Below are positions 1 through 7,399 of a stretch of 13,624 nucleotides of DNA, piece after piece. Source of the DNA: Anaerolineaceae bacterium UBA1415 (GTDB lineage Bacteria; Chloroflexota; Anaerolineae; Anaerolineales; Anaerolineaceae); contig DBPR01000019.1 of NCBI GenBank assembly GCA_002305635.1, positions 157,349 through 170,972 of the forward strand, given 5' to 3'. How positions within the stretch are numbered: position 1 is the stretch's first letter; each line of letters begins with the position of its first letter. Both the position numbers and the translations under genes were made by a program. The notes beneath the pieces were generated by a model, which did no database searches, was not told the DNA's origin, and was given only the letters and a program-made list of their open reading frames with translations.

Positions 1-35
1 GCGAGGTCGGTGGAGCGAATTGGATATTAAGATAG
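1..35 (+). other. possible 3' tail of an upstream plus-strand gene
   Basis: Two plus-strand frames enter from the left edge and stop almost at once: one at TAA 28-30 (tail ARSVERIGY), the other at TAG 33-35 (tail EVGGANWILR). A strong terminator begins a few bases later, so a gene probably ends here. The fragment is too short to choose the frame or name a product. Confidence 0.25.
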
Positions 36-41
36 AAAATA

Positions 42-82
42 AAAAAGCCTGTTCGCATACTGAAAAGCAAAACAGGCTTTTT
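42..82. terminator. bidirectional rho-independent terminator
   Basis: A perfect 12-bp inverted repeat, AAAAAGCCTGTT (42-53) and AACAGGCTTTTT (71-82), encloses a 17-nt loop. Read on the plus strand, the stem ends in a run of T. Read on the minus strand, it ends in the T run complementary to the A-rich stretch 37-46. It can therefore stop both the gene ending at the left edge and the convergent minus-strand gene whose stop is at 160. This arrangement is typical between convergent genes. Confidence 0.85.
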
Positions 83-159
83 GATTTATCAGTTAATATT
101 CAATTGTCGTTTGATCCCCATGTTTTGGCTATTCGAATCAGATTTGGCTATCTTGCTTC

Positions 160-864
160 TTACTTCTGGATGATTGGCACGGCAACGGCAAATGGATTCG
201 CAATAGGTTCCCGATAATAGATCTGAAAATGACAGAAACCCTGATGATTTCCTTTCGCCAGTTTGATCTCTGCCCAATAAGCATAGATAGAAGTGTTAAC
301 AATGTGGTCACCCAAACCAACACTGCTTGCTCTCCAGCCCGTACCAGTTGATTTTATAGTCCAGGAATACAATGTTTCCGTATCTCCGGAGTAAAAGTGA
401 TTTCTAAATATCGTTATATAGAAATCACCTGGGGATTCAACAAAATTGAAAAATTTAAAATAAAGTGTTTGCAATTTGCTGTTATATGGAATCGTTAAAG
501 GCGCAACAAATGTTTTCTGAAGATCGTCGTTCTGGGTGCTTCCGATACACCCATGGGCAGCGTTATAGTATGAAAGGCTGCTATCATGAGCTATAAAAGC
601 GACACCTGGAATACTATAATAATTAGATTTATCGGCTGCCATTGGTATGTCTTCAAGTTTGAGTTTTAGCGATTCCCAACCCTGGCCTTCGAGCTCTTTT
701 ACTTCAATGATATCGGTCTGTGTTTCTGGAGCTTCGTCCGCAATAGTGTAGGATCCTGTTTCTGGTGTTTGTTCTTCTGCTTGCACAACCTGGGGGTTAT
801 GACTGGTGGCGATCAGAAAGACGATCAGGATAATACTTATTAAAAGCATCGTTTTGTTTTTCAT
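160..864 (-). CDS. secreted protein of unknown function, single Cys pair
   Basis: This 234-aa protein begins with a clear signal peptide: MKNK, a hydrophobic stretch at about residues 6-20, and a likely cut after VVQA near residue 29. The start is supported by AAAGGAG (plus positions 869-875) about 5 nt upstream. After an acidic, Glu/Thr-rich stretch (about 30-75) comes a compact region rich in aromatic residues and predicted strands. Its segment 'GVAFIAHDSS...AAHGCIGS' and the late 'GFCHFQIYYR' each hold one cysteine; these are the only two in the chain and could form a disulfide. That pattern (an early GCI, a late Cys in the last strand before a Tyr-rich end) recalls beta-sandwich domains common in secreted proteins of Chloroflexota, but I cannot name a family. 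The C-terminus, VAVPIIQK, resembles the short hydrophobic 'LPLI' tails of such proteins. No enzyme motif is visible. It is transcribed away from the cohesin cluster and need not belong to it. Confidence 0.85.
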   Translation of the reverse strand: MKNKTMLLISIILIVFLIATSHNPQVVQAEEQTPETGSYTIADEAPETQTDIIEVKELEGQGWESLKLKLEDIPMAADKSNYYSIPGVAFIAHDSSLSYYNAAHGCIGSTQNDDLQKTFVAPLTIPYNSKLQTLYFKFFNFVESPGDFYITIFRNHFYSGDTETLYSWTIKSTGTGWRASSVGLGDHIVNTSIYAYWAEIKLAKGNHQGFCHFQIYYREPIANPFAVAVPIIQK

Positions 865-1098
865 GTTTCTCCTTTATTTATCGGATAGGCAATGTCTTTT
901 GTTTTTATTAAGATAGACAATTTGTTTATTAATTAGAGATCAAAGATCAACTTCGAACGACTTAATATGACGGAGATTGATTATTCTTTTGGTTCTTTCA
1001 TACGCTGTACCCAATTCCCTGAAACAACAAGTATAAAAATGTCTGAATATTGAACAGAAACCATCAAAGGCTTCTGTCTTTATAAAAAATACATAAAA

Positions 1099-1126
1099 AT
1101 TATACTATAACTACATCAAAAAGCAA
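1099..1126 (-). promoter_or_regulatory. candidate sigma70-type promoter for the minus-strand secreted protein
   Basis: On the minus strand the sequence reads TTGCTT (1126-1121), a 16-nt spacer, then a perfect TATAAT (1104-1099). It points toward the secreted protein gene starting at 864 and would leave a leader of roughly 230 nt. The -10 is a consensus match; the -35 matches only its TTG core. In AT-rich DNA such a match can arise by chance. Confidence 0.35.
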
Positions 1127-1230
1127 GCCAAAAAAAATAGATCCCAGCAATTCTCAGTATGAAATTTGTATAGCTCGGTTTCTACTTTCCTCAAGCAAAT
1201 GTTATTTTGTCTTTGATAGGGAATCGACCT

Positions 1231-1281
1231 GTAAGGACGGGGACCCGTGCCCGCGAAGCAGGGTATAGCCCCGTCCGCTAC
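1231..1281. repeat. REP-like imperfect palindrome
   Basis: A GC-rich island in AT-rich DNA. GGACGGGG (1235-1242) pairs with CCCCGTCC (1269-1276). Inside, ACCC (1243-1246) pairs with GGGT (1261-1264) and TGC (1248-1250) with GCA (1258-1260), closing on a 7-nt loop. Outside, GTA (1231-1233) pairs with TAC (1279-1281). The result is a long hairpin with small bulges. A 5' GTA(G)-type end next to a GC-rich hairpin is the known layout of repetitive extragenic palindromes mobilised by REP-associated (Y1-type) transposases. No such transposase lies in the window, so the assignment rests on structure alone. Confidence 0.5.
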
Positions 1282-1383
1282 TATTGCAGATTAACTGACC
1301 GGATATATTAATGTAATTTAACAGTTATTAGCGATATTAACTCTCAACCCAGTACCAATTATTTTTCATACAGAGAAATGCTG

Positions 1384-1401
1384 AATACATCCAATACATC
1401 C
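1384..1401. repeat. tandem 9-bp direct repeat
   Basis: AATACATCC occurs twice, back to back (1384-1392 and 1393-1401), about 110 bp upstream of a candidate -10 element. It could be a binding site for a regulator or a replication-slippage product. Confidence 0.5.
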
Positions 1402-1416
1402 GATTTCCAAAGACAG

Positions 1417-1431
1417 TCTTGCCTGGCAAGA
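1417..1431. promoter_or_regulatory. operator-like dyad upstream of the cluster promoter
   Basis: TCTTGCC-T-GGCAAGA is a perfect 7+7 inverted repeat around one base. It lies about 80 bp upstream of the candidate TATAAT at 1510-1515, a position suited to an activator or remote repressor. The loop is too short for a stable RNA hairpin, so a DNA site is more likely. No cognate regulator is encoded in the window. Confidence 0.35.
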
Positions 1432-1486
1432 AATCATTCCAAAGTCATGAATTTGAAAATTTAAAAAGAAAAAATCATTTATAACC

Positions 1487-1515
1487 CTTCCAAATTCAAA
1501 AGCATTGATTATAAT
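1487..1515 (+). promoter_or_regulatory. candidate promoter of the cohesin/dockerin cluster
   Basis: A perfect TATAAT (1510-1515) follows a weak -35, CTTCCA (1487-1492), at 17-bp spacing. Transcription would start near 1522 and give a leader of about 570 nt before the first cluster gene at 2096. The dyads at 1417-1431 and 1546-1562 bracket it. The -10 is strong, the -35 poor, and other TA-rich matches occur in this gap. Confidence 0.35.
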
Positions 1516-1545
1516 AATAGTTGAGGGAGAAATTATATCGTCAGT

Positions 1546-1562
1546 ACTGGTACGTTACCAGT
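1546..1562. promoter_or_regulatory. dyad or leader hairpin just downstream of the candidate promoter
   Basis: ACTGGTA (1546-1552) and TACCAGT (1556-1562) form a perfect 7-bp inverted repeat with CGT between. It would lie about 25-40 nt into the transcript from the candidate TATAAT. It could be a repressor operator or a short hairpin at the 5' end of the mRNA. Confidence 0.4.
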
Positions 1563-2036
1563 GTATCCCCCAACGTTCAAACTAACCCAGTTCTTTTAAT
1601 AGGAGTGGATCATAAGGCCGATAAGTTGAAAATCAGAAAGATGGAGGCGCCAGTTCACAGCCAGTGAAACTATTGACACTTTATTAGAGCTTATTCTTTA
1701 CCTAAGTGCGAAATGAAAAAGGGTAGTTGGTTGCAGCATCCGAAACGAAAAATGATATGAAAAACAACATAGCGCCATATAACAGCAGGACGGAACAGTT
1801 TTTATTACAAACTGACTTTTCGTGTGAACATCAAAAAGCCGCGATGGGGACAATTGCCCTATTGCCCTTACGCTTCGACCATTCTTGTATTATTTGTGAA
1901 TCCAGATCCATTCAGGAATCACATCAGTACGCAGGCAATAAGACTCGATAATAACAGGATTTTTAAAAAAGTCAAAAGGGAGGAAGTGGATAGAGGAAAA
2001 CAAATACCATGAGGAAGTAGAAAAGAAGTTGTAAAT

Positions 2037-2056
2037 TTCCAGCCCTCTGGCTGGAA
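2037..2056 (+). promoter_or_regulatory. leader hairpin upstream of gene A
   Basis: TTCCAGCC (2037-2044) and GGCTGGAA (2049-2056) form a perfect 8-bp stem with a CTCT tetraloop, ending 27 nt before the GGAGG site of the following gene. An A-rich rather than T-rich tract follows, so it is not a plus-strand terminator. It may protect the mRNA 5' region or be left from processing. Confidence 0.5.
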
Positions 2057-2095
2057 GAAAAAACAAATATTAAAACAATAAATGGAGGAATTTAA

Positions 2096-5000
2096 ATGAA
2101 AAAAAGTATTTTACGAAACCTTGTTGTCGCAGCGCTTTTGCTCGGGCTGCTGATCGCGCCTATGCATGCGGTACGCGCCCAGGGTGCAAGTGTTTGGGAT
2201 GGAGACTATCCCATTGCACGACCAACCGGCATGGATGATGGCGCTGGTGATCTCACGATTGACATCTATTCTGCCGAAGAATTCGCCTGGATCATGAGCG
2301 TTCCGAACATGTTCCTGGACGGCGTCACCGGTGTGCATACCGTGCGCCTGAACACGGACATTGACCTGGCGAGTCATCCATGGACGCCAAGCGTGGCGGC
2401 AGGTCCCAGTCAATCCAACACCTTTGACGGCGGTGGTCATACCATTCGCAATTTGTTTGTGGATGGTGGCACGTATCAGAGTTCTAATAATAGATACTTC
2501 CTTGGATTGTTTGGTCGTGTCCCCAATGCTGCTCATGCCAAGATCCAGAATCTGACCGTTGATGGCGCTGTTTTAAACGGATCTACCACTGTTCGCTCTT
2601 ACGCGGGCGTTATCACTGGCAGTGAAGACTGGATGGGTCACTACGAAAACGTGCATGTCAAAAATGCGACCATCACCGCAAGCAAATATGTCGGCGCGAT
2701 CGCGGCCTACGGCACATCCAATATGACCAACGTCTCAGCCGAAAATATCACTTTCAACGTCACTCAAATTGGTGAGGATAAACCGCACGTTGGCGGTTTA
2801 ATGGGCTTGAACAATGCAGGCACCATAGAAAATAGTCCTGTTTCCAATCTGACCATCACTATTAGCCATGCTGATGGCACTACCCTTACCAACCAGGTGG
2901 GCGCACTCTTCGGAACGGCTCAAAGTGGTGTGTTTATCGGATCTGACAACCCTATTGCTGATATTACCTATAACGGAGCTACCTTCACCACATTGGTTGG
3001 TCTTGATAACCGTACTGGTAAAGTCAGAAACACTACCCAAGGTACAAGCTTTGAAACTATTACAGATGCAGTAAATGCATCAGTTGATGGTGATGTCATC
3101 TTGGTTTCCGCTGGTACTTACGATGAAGAAAATATCCTTATTAGCAAGGGTATCCAATTACTTGGTACTGGTGACGGCAATACTGTCATCGCCCCATCTG
3201 GCGCGACAAATAACAGCACCATTAAGGTTGTAAATCCGAGCGGTGATGTTTTGATCGACGGTTTCACCTTCAACAATCCCCCACGTCCAAGCCACGGAGC
3301 AACTGTTCTGACCTCTGGTACCGCTATCGCTGTTGATAGCGCGACAGTTACAGTGTCAAACAACATCATTAACGGCGCTGACAGAGGTCAATACAATGAC
3401 TATGGTCTTTATGGTCAGGGCAATCACGCTGCCGTTATCTGGGAACATAACACCCTCAACCTGGTTGGCGGCAATCCGCTCATCTTTGAACAACAGCTAG
3501 GTTCAACAACTGTTCGCAACAACACCGTTTATACCGGAGATGTCGCGGATGGCAGTCTTTATTACAGCATGATCTATGGAGACAAAACTGTTACTACTCC
3601 TCAGATCGTTGAGAACAACACATTCTCATTTGTTCGCACCGGTGGTGGTTGGTCAGAAGCTATTACCTTCAACACTTCTCCCACCTATCAATGGTCCGGA
3701 AGTACCCTTTATGGCCATTACACGGATATTCAGATCAGAAACAACACGATTATTCTTGGTGGACCCAGCGACCGCGGTATTGGCCTGGCAGACCGCTCTG
3801 CTGGAGCTGGGAAAGGCACGATCACTGGCGCTGTCATTGAGAATAACACGATCACAGGGCAAGAAGCGCATGTTAATGAAAACACCGTGGGCATCTTGCT
3901 CCGCGGCGATGTCCAGGGCACACAGATCAGGGACAATACCTTCTCTACCCTTGCCAATGGGGTTCAACTTATCGAACAACTCTCTAACACCACACCCGAG
4001 CATGAGGTTCCTTCAGGAACGATCATTGAAGATAATGCCTTCAACTCAAGTGTTGGGGTAGCCCTCAAGAACGAAAATACTGAGGAACAGGTTGACGCAT
4101 CCCCCAACTACTGGGGCAGCGCAGACGGTCCTAGCGGAGAAGACCTGGATGGTGCAGTGAAATTCTTCCCCTTCTGGATCGACCCGGAAATGACTCAACT
4201 ATCCCAGGTTACCAACACCACCCTGGCAATGGACCTGGTCACATTGGAAGCTTGTGAGATCGAGAGTGAGTACACAGTTTCCGTCAACATTGGTCCCTTT
4301 TATGATATGAGTTCTTATCAGATCAAAGTATCGTTTGATACTACAAAGTTAGAGGTCCTGGAGTTGATCAATGGCGATGTCCTGCCAGGTGACGCTATTG
4401 AGATCAAAAAACTCGGAAATGATACTGGGGTACTTGATTACAGCAGAACGCTTTATGGGAATCAAGGCGACTGGAACCTGATCGATGATCCGGATGGCGG
4501 TACTTTGATGAAGATCAAAGTAAAGACCAAAGCAGCTGGAACTTCTGTAATGGAGCTCTTGAATACTTCTATCCTTACCAGAACCGATGATGCCTGGAAT
4601 TACCCCTATGACATCACCAATGCAACAACGACCGTTACAACCAGCCTTTATGCGGTCAGGAATGGTGCGAAATCCTACTGTGATCTACAAACAGCAGTGG
4701 ACGAAGCAAATGCAGGAGACACCTTAACCGTCCTGCGAGACTTCACTGTTGCTGCACCAGTCGAAGTTGCCAAGGAAATCACTTTTAACACTGTTGACTA
4801 TACTGTAACCCGAACGAATGCAGGGGCAGTTGCCGACCCATTCTCCGATTATGACAGCCTGTTTAAAGTCCTAGCTGGTGGCAATCTCACAATTAAGGGA
4901 AATGGAACACTGGACGCTCAGAACGACGCTCATACAAAAGGTGCCGCTCTCCGAATTGTGGGTGGTCAGGTTACACTCACTGAAAACGTAACGCTGAAGG

Positions 5001-7309
5001 GTGATTATGTCTCCGTCCGGGTCGAGGGCAACATTACTCCTGGGGCAGGAAACCCCGCAACCTCTGCGGTTTTCAACATGACCGGCGGTACTGTCGCTGA
5101 CGGAATTGTCGTGGTTGGCAACGGTGGTAAACTGGATTTGAGTGGTGGTTCTGTTACCTCCGAAGATTATGCTCCCATTTCTGGAAATGGTAGAAATGAC
5201 ACTGGCGTCAATTACAGCGGAACCGAGATCATCCTCAGCGGTACTGTCCTTGTTGAACGAGATGATGATGTGGCAATCTATCATCCTCAGGATGGTACAC
5301 TAACCATTAAAGATAATGCCCAGGTTATTGGTACGAACGGCGTCGAAATGCGCGCTGGCGATTTCATCATGACCGGTGGTGTTGTTAAGGGAATTGGGAC
5401 AGAACTCGTCACAGCCCCGGAAGCTGGGAAGAGTTGGGATACCGGAGATGCTCTCCTGATCACCAGCATCTATGAACCGAATATTTCTGTCAACATCAGC
5501 GGCGGGTTGCTTGAATCTGCCCACGCCTATGCCTTCCGCGAGTATGTTTCTGGTGCGACCACTAAAGTTACGTCAATTGAGGTAACAGGTGGAACCTTTG
5601 ATCTTACTAATGGAAACGCAATGACAGATGCTGTGTCCTTTGCCACAGTAGACTCTGCGATCCTTAAACTGACCGGTGGAACCTACAAAGAAGATCCTGC
5701 TGAATTTGTCTTCTTCCCCCTGGAGACCTACCTCCATACAGACAATTATTACCATATCCGCTACATGTGGCCGGTGATCAATACAGATACTGGAGTGATC
5801 TATGAAACACTTGCATTGGCCGTTGCGGATGCTCAAGCTGGTGAAACGTTACAGGCTCGTCTTGATTTTGAGACGACATCTCCGGCATCAGTTGAGAAAA
5901 CGATCATTTTCGATACCAACGGCAAGACGATCACCCGAGCAAATGCAAGTAGTCCCTATTCCGCCGTATTTAATGTCATGACAGGAGGCGACCTGACCAT
6001 AACCGGTACTGGTACTGTAAAGTCAACTAATACCGAGAAAACAAGTGGCACTCCGGTTGTTGTTTACGGGGGAGAGCTAAACCTGGAAAGTGCGACACTT
6101 TCCGGTGGTTATGCTTCCGTGGCAGTGTTCGCAGATTTTGACACTGTTAACCCGACTCCAGGAACCTTCAATATGAGCAGTGGTATGACTACCGATGGGG
6201 TTATCATTCAGGAAAATGGAAGCACATTCAACCTGACTGGTGGCACGGTGAAGACAACTGCGAATAAATTTGCCATAGCCGGCAATGGATCAGCAGGATA
6301 CGGTGGAACCATAATCAACATCAGCGGTGACGCAAAAGTGATCAGCGAGCAGACTATCGCCATTTATCATCCCCAGGATGGTACCCTGACGATCAGCGGC
6401 AACGCGGAGATCAGCGGTCCAAGCGCTATTCAAATGAAAGCTGGTGATCTTACCATTTCCGGCAACCCGACGATCACAGCGACTGGCGCTTTTGTTGCCA
6501 ACCCTGAACCGCCCTCCAATGGTGCAGAACCCACCGGCGATGCGATCTTCATCGCTAGCCAAACTGGTTATACTGGTGATTTGAACCTCAACATCAGCGG
6601 CGGCACGATCAGAAGCACGAATGGTTACGCCGTCCGTGAAATCGTTGCCTCTGAAACCACCAAGCTCGTAAACGCGACCATCAGCGATGGTCAGCTAAGC
6701 GGTGGCGCTGGCGCGGTTGTATTTGCAAGCAATACCGATGCTATTCTCGACCTCATTGGTGCTTCCTACAGCACGGACCCAAGCGCCTTTGTTTACATAC
6801 CCAAGTACGTCTACTTTGACGATCCTTGGTACCGCATTGGCGATATGGTCGGAGCGGTTACCGGTACGGTCAGCATGCAGGGACGCACAACCCGAGCTGG
6901 TGTTCCTGTGACGATGACTGGTGGATCTGTTGTGATCCCAACCGTTACTTCAACTGATGACCCAGGTGTCAATCTGAGCTTTGCTTACCTTGTGCCCAAC
7001 ACGACCTACACAATTACCACAGCTCAACCGAGATATCTCAACATTACAAGTGATCTGCTAAAAACCAAGTTGATCACGGATGGGACAGAGACGCTCGCCA
7101 CTTTGCGGTTGATTGCTGGTAATACCATTTGGACAAATAACATTATTGATGTTAACGACTATGGCTTTGTTGGTGGAAAATATGGTTTTGTTGGAGAAAC
7201 TGACGCTGATGCCAACTTCGACGGCGTAGTAAACATCCGTGACCTTGCTTTGGTTGGCGGTAACTTTGGACTTACCAACGCAACTGCTTATCAAAACTGG
7301 ACACCATAG
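2096..7309 (+). CDS. gene A: giant secreted beta-helix protein with internal cohesin and C-terminal dockerin
   Basis: 1737 aa. The start has GGAGG (2084-2088) 7 nt upstream and a signal peptide cut after VRA (residue 28). Residues about 45-310 resemble GLUG-type beta-helix proteins ('NTFDGGGHTIRNL'). About 325-670 hold parallel beta-helix repeats rich in 'ENNTI' turns, ending in 'SPNYWGSADGPSG'. A cohesin-like domain follows (about 712-848, with 'YQIKVSFDTTKLEVLELING'). Two homologous beta-helix modules come next (850-1226 and 1227-1584), then a small Ig-like domain (1586-1675) and a type I-like dockerin (1676-1737) whose second calcium loop, DANFDGVVNIRD, is canonical. The only two cysteines, C720 and C862, bracket the cohesin. 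No catalytic set of residues is recognisable, so a structural, adhesive or glycan-binding role at the cell surface is inferred. Carrying both partners of the cohesin-dockerin pair, it could join chains. First gene of the cluster. Confidence 0.9.
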   Translation: MKKSILRNLVVAALLLGLLIAPMHAVRAQGASVWDGDYPIARPTGMDDGAGDLTIDIYSAEEFAWIMSVPNMFLDGVTGVHTVRLNTDIDLASHPWTPSVAAGPSQSNTFDGGGHTIRNLFVDGGTYQSSNNRYFLGLFGRVPNAAHAKIQNLTVDGAVLNGSTTVRSYAGVITGSEDWMGHYENVHVKNATITASKYVGAIAAYGTSNMTNVSAENITFNVTQIGEDKPHVGGLMGLNNAGTIENSPVSNLTITISHADGTTLTNQVGALFGTAQSGVFIGSDNPIADITYNGATFTTLVGLDNRTGKVRNTTQGTSFETITDAVNASVDGDVILVSAGTYDEENILISKGIQLLGTGDGNTVIAPSGATNNSTIKVVNPSGDVLIDGFTFNNPPRPSHGATVLTSGTAIAVDSATVTVSNNIINGADRGQYNDYGLYGQGNHAAVIWEHNTLNLVGGNPLIFEQQLGSTTVRNNTVYTGDVADGSLYYSMIYGDKTVTTPQIVENNTFSFVRTGGGWSEAITFNTSPTYQWSGSTLYGHYTDIQIRNNTIILGGPSDRGIGLADRSAGAGKGTITGAVIENNTITGQEAHVNENTVGILLRGDVQGTQIRDNTFSTLANGVQLIEQLSNTTPEHEVPSGTIIEDNAFNSSVGVALKNENTEEQVDASPNYWGSADGPSGEDLDGAVKFFPFWIDPEMTQLSQVTNTTLAMDLVTLEACEIESEYTVSVNIGPFYDMSSYQIKVSFDTTKLEVLELINGDVLPGDAIEIKKLGNDTGVLDYSRTLYGNQGDWNLIDDPDGGTLMKIKVKTKAAGTSVMELLNTSILTRTDDAWNYPYDITNATTTVTTSLYAVRNGAKSYCDLQTAVDEANAGDTLTVLRDFTVAAPVEVAKEITFNTVDYTVTRTNAGAVADPFSDYDSLFKVLAGGNLTIKGNGTLDAQNDAHTKGAALRIVGGQVTLTENVTLKGDYVSVRVEGNITPGAGNPATSAVFNMTGGTVADGIVVVGNGGKLDLSGGSVTSEDYAPISGNGRNDTGVNYSGTEIILSGTVLVERDDDVAIYHPQDGTLTIKDNAQVIGTNGVEMRAGDFIMTGGVVKGIGTELVTAPEAGKSWDTGDALLITSIYEPNISVNISGGLLESAHAYAFREYVSGATTKVTSIEVTGGTFDLTNGNAMTDAVSFATVDSAILKLTGGTYKEDPAEFVFFPLETYLHTDNYYHIRYMWPVINTDTGVIYETLALAVADAQAGETLQARLDFETTSPASVEKTIIFDTNGKTITRANASSPYSAVFNVMTGGDLTITGTGTVKSTNTEKTSGTPVVVYGGELNLESATLSGGYASVAVFADFDTVNPTPGTFNMSSGMTTDGVIIQENGSTFNLTGGTVKTTANKFAIAGNGSAGYGGTIINISGDAKVISEQTIAIYHPQDGTLTISGNAEISGPSAIQMKAGDLTISGNPTITATGAFVANPEPPSNGAEPTGDAIFIASQTGYTGDLNLNISGGTIRSTNGYAVREIVASETTKLVNATISDGQLSGGAGAVVFASNTDAILDLIGASYSTDPSAFVYIPKYVYFDDPWYRIGDMVGAVTGTVSMQGRTTRAGVPVTMTGGSVVIPTVTSTDDPGVNLSFAYLVPNTTYTITTAQPRYLNITSDLLKTKLITDGTETLATLRLIAGNTIWTNNIIDVNDYGFVGGKYGFVGETDADANFDGVVNIRDLALVGGNFGLTNATAYQNWTP
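4643..6847 (+). repeat. duplicated beta-helix module inside gene A
   Basis: Residues 850-1226 and 1227-1584 align along their length. Each has an opening 'AV.(E/D)A.AG(D/E)TL' segment, then 'LTI.G.GT(L/V)', 'FNM..G', an identical IYHPQDGTLTI block, 'G..(I/V)(E/Q)M(R/K)AGD', a 'GDA' segment, and 'AY/YA(F/V)RE' near the end. A third, more distant copy is in gene D (about residues 182-531, with IYNPQSGSVTI and GYAVRE). The copies have diverged at DNA level, so the duplication is old. Confidence 0.8.
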
Positions 7310-7330
7310 TCTGAGTCCGGGTGAACGCTA

Positions 7331-7380
7331 ACAATTGAGTAATGCAGGGCGGGTTTGAACCGCCCTGCATGAATTGTTTT
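7331..7380 (+). terminator. hairpin between genes A and B, intrinsic terminator or processing site
   Basis: ATGCAGGGCGG (7342-7352) and CCGCCCTGCAT (7360-7370) form a perfect 11-bp GC-rich stem with a 7-nt loop. ACAATT (7331-7336) and AATTGT (7372-7377) can extend it, and TTTT (7377-7380) follows. It lies between the stop of A (7309) and the start of B (7400). The short T run suggests partial termination, so A could be made in excess over the genes downstream. Confidence 0.7.
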
Positions 7381-7399
7381 AGAAAGAAAGTGTAAACAC

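Larger units (their letters stand above)
865..2095. other. 1.2-kb AT-rich intergenic region between divergent genes
   Basis: No convincing gene lies here. Two short overlapping frames (1727-1951, starting at TTG, and 1824-2012) have no ribosome site, domain or protein-like composition. From left to right it holds: a candidate minus-strand promoter (1099-1126), a weak inverted repeat ACAGAA/TTCTGT (1054-1077), a GC-rich palindrome (1231-1281), a tandem 9-bp repeat (1384-1401), a dyad (1417-1431), a candidate plus-strand promoter (1487-1515), a second dyad (1546-1562), a small bulged hairpin (about 1652-1671), an isolated TTGACA (1673-1678) with no good -10, and a leader hairpin (2037-2056). 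I recognise no known riboswitch class in 1563-2036, though such a long leader could hold regulatory RNA. Confidence 0.6.

Noticed and set aside
124..151. TTTGGCTAT repeated at 124-132 and 143-151
   Set aside because: A 9-bp AT-rich repeat in the short untranslated stretch after a gene, with no context to suggest function.
1673..1700. TTGACA box as an alternative promoter for the cluster
   Set aside because: A perfect -35 hexamer, but at 15-18 bp spacing only poor -10 candidates (CTTTAC, TTTACC) follow.
1727..2012. Two overlapping short plus-strand frames in the intergenic gap
   Set aside because: One starts at TTG, neither has a ribosome site, and neither protein resembles a gene product or a transposase remnant.
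2082..2099. Five-codon frame MEEFK ending in TGA that overlaps the ATG of gene A
   Set aside because: Its ATG overlaps the GGAGG site of gene A and it has no ribosome site of its own; a leader peptide here is probably chance.
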